Source: CAYPTY01 sp965659005 (GTDB taxonomy: Bacteria; Bacteroidota; Rhodothermia; Balneolales; Balneolaceae). From it: DNA of 64,000 nt. The notes beneath the pieces were generated by a model, which was not told where the DNA came from, did not search any database, and saw nothing but the letters and a program-made list of their open reading frames with translations. Shown one piece after another: positions 17,559 to 25,890 of this stretch (position 1 is its first letter; every line of letters starts with the position of its first letter). The position numbers were made by a program, and so were the translations under genes. The stretch is taken from the NCBI GenBank assembly GCA_965659005.1, contig CBFHVG010000025.1, forward strand, positions 1-64,000, in the 5' to 3' direction.

Positions 17559-18185
17559 TTAAAGTGCAGTATCATTAACCACTGTTAGTAGTAAATATCC
17601 TTTTTCGAAAGTGATTTCTATTTCTTCTGCTTCAGTAATATTGGAAGTGCCATCACGCACTCCAATTTTTAATGATTCTTCCTTAAGGGGATACTTCAGC
17701 CCTTTAGTTTTAATCGATCTTATTTCACCTGCAAATGGGATAATTGAAATTGTAGTACCAACCGGAAAGGAGTTCCTATATGGTGAGGTAATTAATAAGA
17801 CATCCTGATAGTCGTCTCTGAAATATATCTGCTCGAATTCTTCCTGAAATGAATGAAGCACAGATAAGTTTTTTAAACTATGATCAATTCTTTTTCCGAA
17901 GGCACCCATGATCACACACTTCCTGGCACCTTTAGATAACACATAGTTGAGTGCCTTTTCCAGATCATTGGTTTCCTGATCTGAAATGTTAATGACTTCC
18001 ACACTGGATTCATCAAAAGAATAGAAACTATCAAGATCGCCAACAATGGCATCAGGTGTGACGCCCAGATTTAATAGTATATTTCCACCACCATCTGCAC
18101 CTACAATGAGGTCAGCATTGTTAACCTCCTTTTGAAGCAATTTTTCGGAAGGTGCTTCGCCGTTGCACATTATCAGAGCTTTCAT
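17559..18185 (-). CDS. Thiamine pyrophosphokinase
   Basis: A 208-residue enzyme that converts thiamine plus ATP to thiamine pyrophosphate. Motifs are ADLIVGADGGGNILLNLG and DAIVGDLDSF (ATP/Mg-binding domain), DQETNDLEKAL, and MGAFGKRIDHSLKNL; a C-terminal beta domain (GTSNITEAEEIEI) binds thiamine. It converges with the PnuC-family gene. I found no TPP riboswitch in the short upstream region (18186-18259). Confidence 0.92.
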   Translation of the reverse strand: MKALIMCNGEAPSEKLLQKEVNNADLIVGADGGGNILLNLGVTPDAIVGDLDSFYSFDESSVEVINISDQETNDLEKALNYVLSKGARKCVIMGAFGKRIDHSLKNLSVLHSFQEEFEQIYFRDDYQDVLLITSPYRNSFPVGTTISIIPFAGEIRSIKTKGLKYPLKEESLKIGVRDGTSNITEAEEIEITFEKGYLLLTVVNDTAL

Positions 18186-18259
18186 TCTTTAAGAATAAGT
18201 AAAAAAGAAATAAATAACGGTTCATTGAATTCACTCATCAATTCATTAGTTTCGTTTTC

Positions 18260-19243
18260 ATGTCGAACATCTATAAAAATCTGATTACAAAACTACAGGG
18301 CCACAAACGCATTGGTGTCTTTTCTCATCTAAGACCGGATGGTGATTGCATTGGAGCTCAAATTGCAATGTCATTATGGCTGAAAAAGAATGGGATTGAT
18401 TGCATCGCTTTCAATGAAGACCCACTCCCGGATAACCTCAACTGGTTAGAGATATACCATAAAGTTCATCAGCCCGAAAACTATAATCTAAATGATTTTG
18501 ATGCATTTTTATTTGTCGACGGAAATGCACTTCATCGCTTTGGTAAGAATGCGGAGAAGGCAGGTGTTCTTGAAAAACCAATGTATATGATTGATCATCA
18601 CCCTCAGCCGGATGATATTTTTGAAGCATCTGTTTCGGTTGTAAAAGCATCTTCATCATGTGAACTGGTTTACAATATTTTCAAGCATCATAACCCGGAT
18701 CAGATTGATGAAGGCGTTGCAAAAGCCTTATATACCGGCTTGGTGACAGATACTGGGTCCTTTCAGTTTCAAAGTGTAACACATAAAACGATGAGAGCCG
18801 CCGCAGATCTTCTTGAGAGAGGAAACTTTCGTCCTGATGCAGTTATTGGGAAAGTTTATTCATCCAGAAGACTAAATGAGTTGGCATTACTAAGTAAAGC
18901 CCTGGATACGATAGAAATTATTGAGGGATGTTCAATAGCTACAATGCGCGTATATCAGTCTATGCTGGATGAAACCGGTACAACAAAGGAAGACACGGAG
19001 GGTTTTGTTCAGTATCCACTAAGTCTGGAAGATGTGCATGCATGTGTATTTTTCAGAGAAGATAAAGATCGAATTAAAATCAGTTTTCGATCAAATTCAG
19101 ATGATATAGATGTGAATTTATGGGCAAGAAAATTTAATGGAGGTGGCCATAAAAGAGCTTCAGGTGCGTTGTATATAGGTTCCATGGAAGAAGCGGTATC
19201 TACTGTCGTAACTGAAGGGATACTCCAGCTAAAAGAGAATTAA
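18260..19243 (+). CDS. nrnA: DHH-family phosphoesterase NrnA (nanoRNase/pAp phosphatase)
   Basis: A 327-residue DHH-DHHA1 protein. The DHH domain has FSHLRPDGDCIGAQ, LFVDGNALHRF and MIDHHPQPDD; the DHHA1 domain ends with RKFNGGGHKRASGA. This matches NrnA-type enzymes that degrade short oligoribonucleotides and dephosphorylate pAp. Cytosolic and Mn-dependent in known members. It is followed closely by an HtrA gene, so both are likely on one transcript. Confidence 0.9.
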   Translation: MSNIYKNLITKLQGHKRIGVFSHLRPDGDCIGAQIAMSLWLKKNGIDCIAFNEDPLPDNLNWLEIYHKVHQPENYNLNDFDAFLFVDGNALHRFGKNAEKAGVLEKPMYMIDHHPQPDDIFEASVSVVKASSSCELVYNIFKHHNPDQIDEGVAKALYTGLVTDTGSFQFQSVTHKTMRAAADLLERGNFRPDAVIGKVYSSRRLNELALLSKALDTIEIIEGCSIATMRVYQSMLDETGTTKEDTEGFVQYPLSLEDVHACVFFREDKDRIKISFRSNSDDIDVNLWARKFNGGGHKRASGALYIGSMEEAVSTVVTEGILQLKEN

Positions 19244-19263
19244 CGGTGAGAATTAACGCTGAT

Positions 19264-20451
19264 ATGTTTAGAAAACCATTATTCTGTTTACTTCTATTAG
19301 TAATAACGGCCTGTGAAAAGCCTGAAGAAATCAAGTTGGCTAATTTATCTTCAATCTCATCTCCAGATGAAGAAGTCGCTGTTATTACTGATGATATTCA
19401 GCAGAAAAATAAGAACGGAAATAACGAACAAATTGCGCAGAGCAGAAAAACTGCAATTACAAGAGCAGTTGAAAAAGCAAGTCCTGCCATTGTTAGTATT
19501 ACAGTTACTGAAATAGTAGAAGGTCGTGGCAACCTGCAATTTGATCCATATTATGGATTCTTCCTGGCGCCTTCCCAACGAGAGTTTAAAGGTATGGGAT
19601 CAGGTTTTATTATCAGTAATGATGGTCTAGTGGTAACCAATGAGCATGTTGCCTCTAAAAATGCCAAGAAAATTGTTATCGCCATGCAGGATGGTAATAA
19701 TTATGAAGCGGAGGTAATTGGCGTGGATGAATTGGCGGATCTGGCATTGCTTCAAATCAAAAGTGATAAGAGTGATTTTCCCTATATCAATTTCAGTAAT
19801 TCTCAAGATGTAATGGTAGGTGAATGGGCGATAGCAATGGGTAACCCATTTGGTTTATTTGACGCAGGGCAACCCTCCGTTACCGTTGGCGTTGTTAGTG
19901 CAACAAAAAGAGATTTCAGACCAGACCCAGATGATCCCAGGGTGTACATTGATATGATACAGACCGATGCCGCAATTAATAGAGGTAACTCAGGCGGCCC
20001 GCTTCTCGATAGTAATGGTAATGTAATCGGTGTAAATACATTTATATATACCGGAGGAGCATCAGGTTTTGTTGGACTTGGTTTTGCGATACCTAGCAAC
20101 CGTGTAATCAAAATTATTAACCAACTGAAGCAGACAGGAACAGTAAATCTGGATTATGATCCGGGTCTTGAGTTCACACCTATGACCCGTGCACTTGTCA
20201 TGCAGTATGGGTTACCTTCGATTCAGGGATTACTCGTCACAGGAGTTAATAAAGACGGCCCGGCCTATGATTGTGGAATTATGCCGGGAGATATTATCTT
20301 AAAGATAGGAACGGAGCGTGTTAGTAGTGAAATGCATGCTTGGGCTTTATTAAGAGAGTTCGAAGAGGGTGAGACAATGCCAATTGAACTGCTCAGGAGA
20401 AATCAGCGATATGTAGCTGAAATGGAGTTAAAGAAGAGTATTAAGGGATAA
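19264..20451 (+). CDS. HtrA/DegQ-type serine protease, lipoprotein
   Basis: A trypsin-like protease with one PDZ domain (about 395 residues). I chose ATG 19264: it gives the lipoprotein signal PLFCLLLLVITACEK with lipobox ITAC; a GTG at 19246 would add six residues. The catalytic triad is visible: His in VVTNEHVAS, Asp in DELADLALLQI and Ser in NRGNSGGPLLD. The PDZ domain has IQGLLVTGVNKDGPAYDCGI and PGDIILKIG. It should act on misfolded envelope proteins from the periplasmic face of a membrane. A broken response regulator follows immediately. Confidence 0.92.
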   Translation: MFRKPLFCLLLLVITACEKPEEIKLANLSSISSPDEEVAVITDDIQQKNKNGNNEQIAQSRKTAITRAVEKASPAIVSITVTEIVEGRGNLQFDPYYGFFLAPSQREFKGMGSGFIISNDGLVVTNEHVASKNAKKIVIAMQDGNNYEAEVIGVDELADLALLQIKSDKSDFPYINFSNSQDVMVGEWAIAMGNPFGLFDAGQPSVTVGVVSATKRDFRPDPDDPRVYIDMIQTDAAINRGNSGGPLLDSNGNVIGVNTFIYTGGASGFVGLGFAIPSNRVIKIINQLKQTGTVNLDYDPGLEFTPMTRALVMQYGLPSIQGLLVTGVNKDGPAYDCGIMPGDIILKIGTERVSSEMHAWALLREFEEGETMPIELLRRNQRYVAEMELKKSIKG

Positions 20452-20762
20452 ACCTCTTATCAGAGATCAAAATAGATATGATCATATCAGATGTTCATAT
20501 GCCCGGTATGGACGGAATGTAATTCCTCGAATCTCTGACCAAAGATGCTGACAGAGAAAACATCCCGTTTTTGATTATGACTTCTCTTCCAACGGTAGAG
20601 AAAGAGCAAAGGGCTTTTGATCTCGGAGCAGTTGATTTTCTGGATAAAGCTAAGCTCAAGAAAGGAGAGATTCTTGACCTGGTGAATATGAAATTAGTCT
20701 CCAATCTGAGAGCAGATCGCCCGGAAGATCGAGTTAAGGTTAATTTGAAGCTGATTAATTAG
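20452..20762 (+). pseudogene. Remnant of a response-regulator receiver domain
   Basis: In one frame this encodes the second part of a CheY-like receiver: LLSEIKIDMIISDVHMPGMD with the phospho-acceptor Asp, then G-M-stop (TAA at 20520-20522), then FLESLTKDADRENIPFLIMT and GAVDFLDKA with the conserved Thr and Lys positions. The stop falls where receivers commonly have Glu, so GAA to TAA is likely. The first ~40 residues, including the acidic pair, are missing: the frame begins right at the protease stop codon. It is a decayed gene, truncated and with a nonsense mutation. Confidence 0.8.
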
Positions 20763-20765
20763 AAG

Positions 20766-21260
20766 ATGATGTTTGCAGCGGCTTCAAGTGATTTATTCGC
20801 GACGGCCAGAAGCTTATACATGGAGATTAAGCAGCAATTTGCAATGGATCACATTTCACTCTGGACCATTAACAAAGGGTCGTCCAACATGATTCTGAGT
20901 CTTGGTTTACAGCTTCCGGGTGAATATTCAGCTAAAGATTTATTGGAAGAAGCACCATATCAGCAAACTATTGCTGAAAAGGAATCATACTTCAATAACA
21001 ATATCCTTCATGATGAATTTGGTTCTGCTATAGAATTTTCAAGAGAGCACGAGCTTGTAACTGAATTCGGGGCTCCGATTTTTGCTCTAACTGATAAACA
21101 GTTAGTTCAGCTCAAAATGCGAGTACCAAAAAATGCCCCTGTGTTCGGTTATGTTCTGATGAAAAGAAAGAAACTACTATCAGAGAAAGAGAATAAGTTG
21201 CTTTCAATGCTGGTAACTCGAACAGGAACAATTCTTTACAGATTATACAAGGCTATTTAG
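20766..21260 (+). CDS. GAF-like domain protein, probably part of the decayed regulator
   Basis: A 164-residue soluble alpha/beta protein with the rhythm of a GAF domain: a helix (LFATARSLYMEIKQQF), DHISLWTINKGSSNMIL, the YSAKDLLEEAPYQQTIAEKESYF linker, EHELVTEFGAPIFAL and a late strand/helix ending RTGTILYRLYKAI. It starts three bases after the stop of the receiver remnant in another frame, so it may be the output half of a former receiver-GAF protein. It could still be expressed. It converges with the crotonase gene, sharing eight bases. Confidence 0.5.
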   Translation: MMFAAASSDLFATARSLYMEIKQQFAMDHISLWTINKGSSNMILSLGLQLPGEYSAKDLLEEAPYQQTIAEKESYFNNNILHDEFGSAIEFSREHELVTEFGAPIFALTDKQLVQLKMRVPKNAPVFGYVLMKRKKLLSEKENKLLSMLVTRTGTILYRLYKAI

Positions 21261-22032
21261 CCTTATTGATAAATTTTTCTACTCGTTCTTCGTGTGTTGG
21301 ATGAACCCATAGCTCAGTAAAGGGCTCAATTTCATTTTCAAGCTGATCAAGGCGTTCTTTTCTCCCTTTTAGAGTACTTTCTTTGAGTTTCTCTATGAAG
21401 AACCGATCATTTCTTGTGAGTTGTTTTGCCCAGTCAAGGCAAGCATTCTGAAGTTGTTCAACTGGAGCAATTTTTTCAATTATTCGCAGATCCAAAACTT
21501 CCTCTGGTGTCAATACTGCACTCTCCGCTAATAGCTGAAAAGCTTTTGATTTACCTATTTTTTCTATAAGTCGGGTTAATCCACCCCACCCCGGGCTTAG
21601 ATAAAACCGGCCCTGAGTAAAACCAAATTTGGCATCCGATGAAGCAATGTGGAAGTCAAAGCTCAATAAGATCTCTATTCCACCTCCATAAGCAGATCCA
21701 TTTATACAGGCTATGGTCCAAACTGGGAGGGCTTCGATATCCAGCAATAGAGCTTGAACTCTTCTTGACATACCTACTGCTTCTTCTTTGCTCTTTATTG
21801 TATGAAACTCTTTAAGATCACCACCCGCAATGAAAGTCTTGTTACCACCACCTGTCAGAATGAAGGCGCTTATATCATTATCTGTTTTAATGTATTCAAC
21901 CAGACTCTCAAGGTCGTCAATTACACCGAAATTAATTGCGTTTTGAGCAGCAGGCCTGTCAATTACAGCCCTAAGAATGTGGCCATCAATAATTTCAGCT
22001 TTTAGTTCGGATAAATCAGGAAGTGACTTCAC
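21253..22032 (-). CDS. Enoyl-CoA hydratase/isomerase family protein (crotonase fold)
   Basis: A 259-residue crotonase-fold protein with the CoA/oxyanion blocks AFILTGGGNKTFIAGGDLKEF and NGSAYGGGIEILLSFDF. The first catalytic Glu position is kept (in GGIEI). The second, where hydratases usually have PE before the conserved PG, reads TQGRFYLSPGWGG, so that Glu seems to be Gln. The reaction may therefore not be a standard hydration. It starts at GTG and lies downstream of cutA, overlapping by 17 bases. No other beta-oxidation gene is nearby. Confidence 0.8.
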   Translation of the reverse strand: MKSLPDLSELKAEIIDGHILRAVIDRPAAQNAINFGVIDDLESLVEYIKTDNDISAFILTGGGNKTFIAGGDLKEFHTIKSKEEAVGMSRRVQALLLDIEALPVWTIACINGSAYGGGIEILLSFDFHIASSDAKFGFTQGRFYLSPGWGGLTRLIEKIGKSKAFQLLAESAVLTPEEVLDLRIIEKIAPVEQLQNACLDWAKQLTRNDRFFIEKLKESTLKGRKERLDQLENEIEPFTELWVHPTHEERVEKFINKAK

Positions 22033-22345
22033 CTAGTAACCAATTTAAATATTCTTCATTTCCTTCATTTTCAGAAAGGTCGAAACAGATTACACAGGGA
22101 CATTCATAAGTGTGAATCTCTTTAACATACTCAGTGAGTTGATTTACTTTTGAATGATGTGTTTTGGCTATCAGAACGCATTCTTCATCTTCAACCAACC
22201 GGCCTTCCCAGTGATAAAATGATTTCATCCCTGGAAGGATGTTCACACAAGCAGCAAGTTTTTTCTCAACCAGACTCTTTCCAATGCGTGAAGCTTCATT
22301 GACATCTTTTGTGGTTATATAAATGAGCCTGAGGTTCTTATACAT
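22016..22345 (-). CDS. cutA: CutA-family divalent-cation tolerance protein
   Basis: A 109-residue CutA1-family protein, normal length, with the blocks RIGKSLVEKKLAACVNILPG, FYHWEGRLVEDEECVLIAKT, VKEIHTYECPCVICF and the C-terminal YLNWLLGEV. CutA forms very stable trimers of ferredoxin-like fold; it is linked to metal tolerance, but the molecular role is unsettled. It is first in a two-gene unit with the crotonase and is divergent from the tRNA-Leu/tig region. Confidence 0.92.
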   Translation of the reverse strand: MYKNLRLIYITTKDVNEASRIGKSLVEKKLAACVNILPGMKSFYHWEGRLVEDEECVLIAKTHHSKVNQLTEYVKEIHTYECPCVICFDLSENEGNEEYLNWLLGEVTS

Positions 22346-22404
22346 AGCAAAAGAAAGGTGCCTAATTAGCTAATAAAAAACCATGATTTTTACTTCTGTT
22401 TTGG

Positions 22405-22436
22405 GTTGTTTAAACTTTAATAAACCATTATCTTTG
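22405..22436 (+). promoter_or_regulatory. Bacteroidota-type promoter of tRNA-Leu
   Basis: GTTG (22405-22408) and TATCTTTG (22429-22436) are separated by 20 bases, matching the TTG / TAnnTTTG sigma-A promoter of Bacteroidota. The expected start lies about 15 bases before the tRNA. Confidence 0.6.
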
Positions 22437-22459
22437 GCAGCTCTACGAGATTTCAAGTT

Positions 22460-22543
22460 GCGAGAGTGGTGGAATTGGTAGACACGCTAGATTTAGGATC
22501 TAGTGCCTTAACCGGCGTGGGGGTTCGAGTCCCCCCTCTCGTA
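22460..22543 (+). tRNA. tRNA-Leu (anticodon TAG)
   Basis: The acceptor arms (22460-22466 with 22536-22542) pair fully with one G-T end pair; the discriminator is A. The anticodon stem CTAGA/TCTAG flanks loop TTTAGGA, giving anticodon TAG at 22494-22496. A long variable arm (class II) and a T-arm with GGTTCGAGT follow. CCA is not encoded. It lies 40 bases before trigger factor. Confidence 0.95.
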
Positions 22544-22583
22544 CTTTCCTTTTCAAATTCTACTTATTTAAAAAAGCTTACCT

Positions 22584-23876
22584 GTGGATATATCCCTAAA
22601 CGAACTTTCAAAAGTAAACAAAGAGATTACAATCAAAGCCAACCGCTCAGAGTTGGAAGATGATTTCGAGAAAGCATTTAAAACATACCAGGGCAAAATT
22701 AATATGCCAGGCTTCAGACCAGGAAGAGTACCTCTTTCTATTGTTAAGAAGCGTTTTGGTGAGGAAATCGAATTCGAAGAAATCAACAAATACATTCAGA
22801 GAGTATTCGAGAAAGAAGTAATTCCAGAATATGAGCCAATTGGTGAAACTCAAATGCTCGACCTCAAGTGGGAAAATGATGAGCTAGAAGTAAAATTCAA
22901 GATTGGATCTAAGCCTGAATTTGAACTTGCAGATCTAGCTAAGATCAAAGTGAAGCGAATGGTTCATGACGTCACTGATAAAGAAGTGGACGAGGAGATG
23001 GAGCGTTCACTGGAAAGAGGTGGTAACTGGGAAGATGTAGAAACTAAAGTTGCTGCAGACTCGAAAGTGATAGTTGATGTTGTTAGTCTGGATAAAGATG
23101 GCAATGAGGTTGAAGGAGAGAAAGACATTGATCAAGAACTTGATTTAAGATCAGATGCAGCTAAAGAGTTCAAGAAGTCACTGAAAGGAAAATCAATTGG
23201 TGATGTTGTTGATATGGAACTCAGTGAAGGTGATCAAAAAGATTCATTCAGAGTAACGGTTAAGAAAGTTCAAAAATTAACCACTCCTGAAGCGAATGAA
23301 GAGTTTTATAGCCAGCAATCTGGTGGTGAAGCAAAAACAGAAGATGAGTTCAAAAGCTTCATTAAAAGTCAGATGCAGCAATACTACGATCAGACTTCAG
23401 GTGATTTATTCAAAAATGATGCTGTTGAGGCATTAGTGAATGCACATAAATTTGATATTCCGGATGTATTGGTTGATCAAATTCTCAACAACTATGTTGA
23501 TCAGGTAACCAAGCAATCTGGTGGAAATTTACCACCCGACTTCAATGGTGATACCTACAAAGAAAATATGAGAGAGCAAGCCATTCAGGAAGCAACTTGG
23601 TCATTCATTAGTGCTAAGCTTCAGGAGAAATTCGATGACATCGAAATAACACCAGAAGATATTGACACGTTTATTTCAGGAGAAGCTGCACGTTATGGTA
23701 TGGCAGTTGATCAACTGAAGAGTTATTACGCACAGAATCCTAACCTGCTTGAGAATCTTAGAGTAACTATTCGTGAAGGTAAAGTATTTGATAAACTTCA
23801 GGATGAACTAAAGGTTGAAGAAATCGACAAAGATAAGTACCGTAAAGAGCAAGAAAAGAAGAACAAAAAGAAGTAA
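22584..23876 (+). CDS. tig: Trigger factor
   Basis: A ribosome-associated chaperone of 430 residues. It starts at GTG with MDISLNELSKVNKEITI. The ribosome-binding signature is in MPGFRPGRVPLSIVKKRFGE (residues ~38-57). A middle segment (~150-235) sits where the FKBP-like PPIase domain normally is, and a long helical C-terminal domain ends in a Lys-rich tail. It is followed by clpP and clpX, the common bacterial tig-clpP-clpX order for folding and degrading new proteins. Confidence 0.93.
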   Translation: MDISLNELSKVNKEITIKANRSELEDDFEKAFKTYQGKINMPGFRPGRVPLSIVKKRFGEEIEFEEINKYIQRVFEKEVIPEYEPIGETQMLDLKWENDELEVKFKIGSKPEFELADLAKIKVKRMVHDVTDKEVDEEMERSLERGGNWEDVETKVAADSKVIVDVVSLDKDGNEVEGEKDIDQELDLRSDAAKEFKKSLKGKSIGDVVDMELSEGDQKDSFRVTVKKVQKLTTPEANEEFYSQQSGGEAKTEDEFKSFIKSQMQQYYDQTSGDLFKNDAVEALVNAHKFDIPDVLVDQILNNYVDQVTKQSGGNLPPDFNGDTYKENMREQAIQEATWSFISAKLQEKFDDIEITPEDIDTFISGEAARYGMAVDQLKSYYAQNPNLLENLRVTIREGKVFDKLQDELKVEEIDKDKYRKEQEKKNKKK

Positions 23877-23892
23877 TTATTAAAAGCCCAAT

Positions 23893-24549
23893 ATGAATAA
23901 ACAACCACTTTATCCTCAAACTATTTTTGACTCTAATCAGTCTATTACGAACAACCTAGTACCGGTTGTAATTGAAACTACTTCAAGAGGCGAGCGTGCT
24001 TACGATATTTATTCACGTCTGCTAAAAGACAGAATTATCATTCTTGGTTCACCAATTAATGATGTTGTAGCTAGTAACATTGTTGCTCAGTTGCTTTTTC
24101 TGGAATCTGAAGATCCAGAAAAAGACATCAATCTATACATCAATAGCCCAGGTGGAGTAGTTTCTGCTGGTCTGGCGATATATGACACTATGCAGCACGT
24201 TAAATGTGACGTTGCTACAACTTGTATGGGTATGGCAGCTTCGATGGGAGCTGTATTACTTACTGCAGGTGCTGAAGGCAAAAGAACTGCCCTTCACAAT
24301 GCAAAAGTGATGATCCATCAGCCATTAGGCGGTGTTCAAGGCCAGGCATCTGATATTGAAATCGAAGCCAAAGAAATCATCAGGATTAAAAAACAACTTA
24401 GTCAGATTATAGCTGATCATGCTGGTCAAACTCTTGATCAAATTATTGAAGATTCAGATAGAAATAACTGGATGACTGCTGATGAAGCAAAAAAATATGG
24501 CCTTGTTGATCAGGTTATGGGAGCGACAAAAAAGGCTTCTAAAAAGTAA
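23893..24549 (+). CDS. clpP: ATP-dependent Clp protease proteolytic subunit ClpP
   Basis: A 218-residue serine protease subunit that forms the barrel of ClpXP. The catalytic serine is in TCMGMAASMGAVLLTAG and the histidine in KVMIHQPLGGVQGQASD; the Asp lies in the helix region before SDRNNWMTADEA. INSPGG and IYDTMQ are standard. It sits 16 bases after tig and 22 before clpX, so one operon is likely. Confidence 0.97.
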   Translation: MNKQPLYPQTIFDSNQSITNNLVPVVIETTSRGERAYDIYSRLLKDRIIILGSPINDVVASNIVAQLLFLESEDPEKDINLYINSPGGVVSAGLAIYDTMQHVKCDVATTCMGMAASMGAVLLTAGAEGKRTALHNAKVMIHQPLGGVQGQASDIEIEAKEIIRIKKQLSQIIADHAGQTLDQIIEDSDRNNWMTADEAKKYGLVDQVMGATKKASKK

Positions 24550-24571
24550 TTTTTTCATTTAAATTATCTTA

Positions 24572-25828
24572 GTGAGCGAAAAAGAGAAAAATAGCGACAT
24601 TGTACACTGTTCATTTTGTGGTCGTTCCAGTCTGGAAGTGAACTCAATGGTTGCCGGCCCAGGTGTATATATCTGTGATCGCTGTGTTGAAGATGCCTCT
24701 TCGATCATTAAGAGTGATCTGGCTTCTCTTGCACGAAGAAGGGAAAAATCTTATCAGCCTCTTCTAAAACCAATTGAAATTAAAGCCAAGCTCGACGAGT
24801 ATGTTATTGGTCAGGATGAGGCTAAGAAAACCTTATCTGTTGCCGTTTATAATCACTACAAAAGAATAAGTGGTGAGAATAAACCAGATCTTGATGATAC
24901 TAAGATTGAAAAAAGTAACATTGTTCTTCTTGGACCAACGGGTAGTGGTAAAACTTTACTGGCCCGTACTCTTGCTAATATTATCGACGTACCCTTTACT
25001 ATTGCAGATGCTACAGTTCTGACAGAAGCTGGTTATGTGGGCGAAGACGTGGAATCTATTTTAAGTAATCTGCTTCAGGCAGCTGATTATGATGTTGATC
25101 GCGCAAAGCGTGGCATTGTATACATAGATGAAGTTGATAAAGTAGCCAGAAAAAGTGATAACCCTTCAATAACCAGGGATGTATCTGGTGAAGGCGTGCA
25201 GCAAGCTCTGCTCAAGATTCTAGAAGGTACTGTTGCCAATATTCCTCCAAAGGGTGGTAGAAAACACCCTGAACAAAGCTTCATTCAACTCGATACAGCA
25301 AATATTCTCTTTGTCTGTGGAGGTGCTTTTGCCGGATTAGAAGAGATTATATCAAGAAGACTTTCTTCAAGTACTCTTGGCTTTCATGCCGGTAATCAAA
25401 CAAAATTTGATAAAAACGACCCACAGATCTTTACTCATGTTGAACCGGAAGATCTTCAGAAATTTGGGCTTATTCCTGAATTGATTGGTCGACTACCTGT
25501 TATTTCAGGTCTTCATGAACTATCCAGTGACGCTATGCTGGATATTCTTCAAAAACCTAAAAATGCTATTACAAAGCAGTATATCAAGCTCTTTAAGATG
25601 GAAGAGGTTGATTTGGAATTTGAAGATGAGGCTCTGGAATCTATAGTTAAAAAGGCATTAGAAAGAAAAACAGGTGCCCGTGGACTTCGTTCAATAATGG
25701 AAGCTGCTATGCTCGACATTATGTTTACCCTTCCTTCAATGAAGAACATTGCTCGTTGCATTATAACTAAAGATACGATTGAAAAGAAGGCACCGCCGGT
25801 TTACGAAAAGCGAAAAGCTTCAGCCTGA
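24572..25828 (+). CDS. clpX: Clp protease ATP-binding subunit ClpX
   Basis: An AAA+ unfoldase of 418 residues, starting at GTG. The N-terminal zinc-binding C4 domain is visible (CSFCGRS and YICDRCVED). Then come Walker A GPTGSGKTLLA, Walker B GIVYIDEVDK and sensor/arginine-finger region ELIGRLPVISGLHEL, with the C-terminal GARGLRSIMEAAMLDIMF. It unfolds tagged substrates into ClpP. Confidence 0.97.
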   Translation: MSEKEKNSDIVHCSFCGRSSLEVNSMVAGPGVYICDRCVEDASSIIKSDLASLARRREKSYQPLLKPIEIKAKLDEYVIGQDEAKKTLSVAVYNHYKRISGENKPDLDDTKIEKSNIVLLGPTGSGKTLLARTLANIIDVPFTIADATVLTEAGYVGEDVESILSNLLQAADYDVDRAKRGIVYIDEVDKVARKSDNPSITRDVSGEGVQQALLKILEGTVANIPPKGGRKHPEQSFIQLDTANILFVCGGAFAGLEEIISRRLSSSTLGFHAGNQTKFDKNDPQIFTHVEPEDLQKFGLIPELIGRLPVISGLHELSSDAMLDILQKPKNAITKQYIKLFKMEEVDLEFEDEALESIVKKALERKTGARGLRSIMEAAMLDIMFTLPSMKNIARCIITKDTIEKKAPPVYEKRKASA

Positions 25829-25848
25829 TTTTCTTATCTAGCTTCCAT

Positions 25849-25863
25849 TCCCGAAAATCGGGA
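25849..25863 (+). terminator. Weak hairpin after clpX
   Basis: A 6-bp stem TCCCGA / TCGGGA with an AAA loop lies between clpX and the kinase gene. It has no T-run, so termination is doubtful; it may only be a pause or a chance structure. Confidence 0.25.
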
Positions 25864-25890
25864 TATTGCCATTGACATAAACCCACATCA

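Noticed and set aside
18186..18259. TPP riboswitch before thiamine pyrophosphokinase, and FMN riboswitch before ribD
   Set aside because: Both upstream gaps are too short and show no conserved THI or RFN element sequences.
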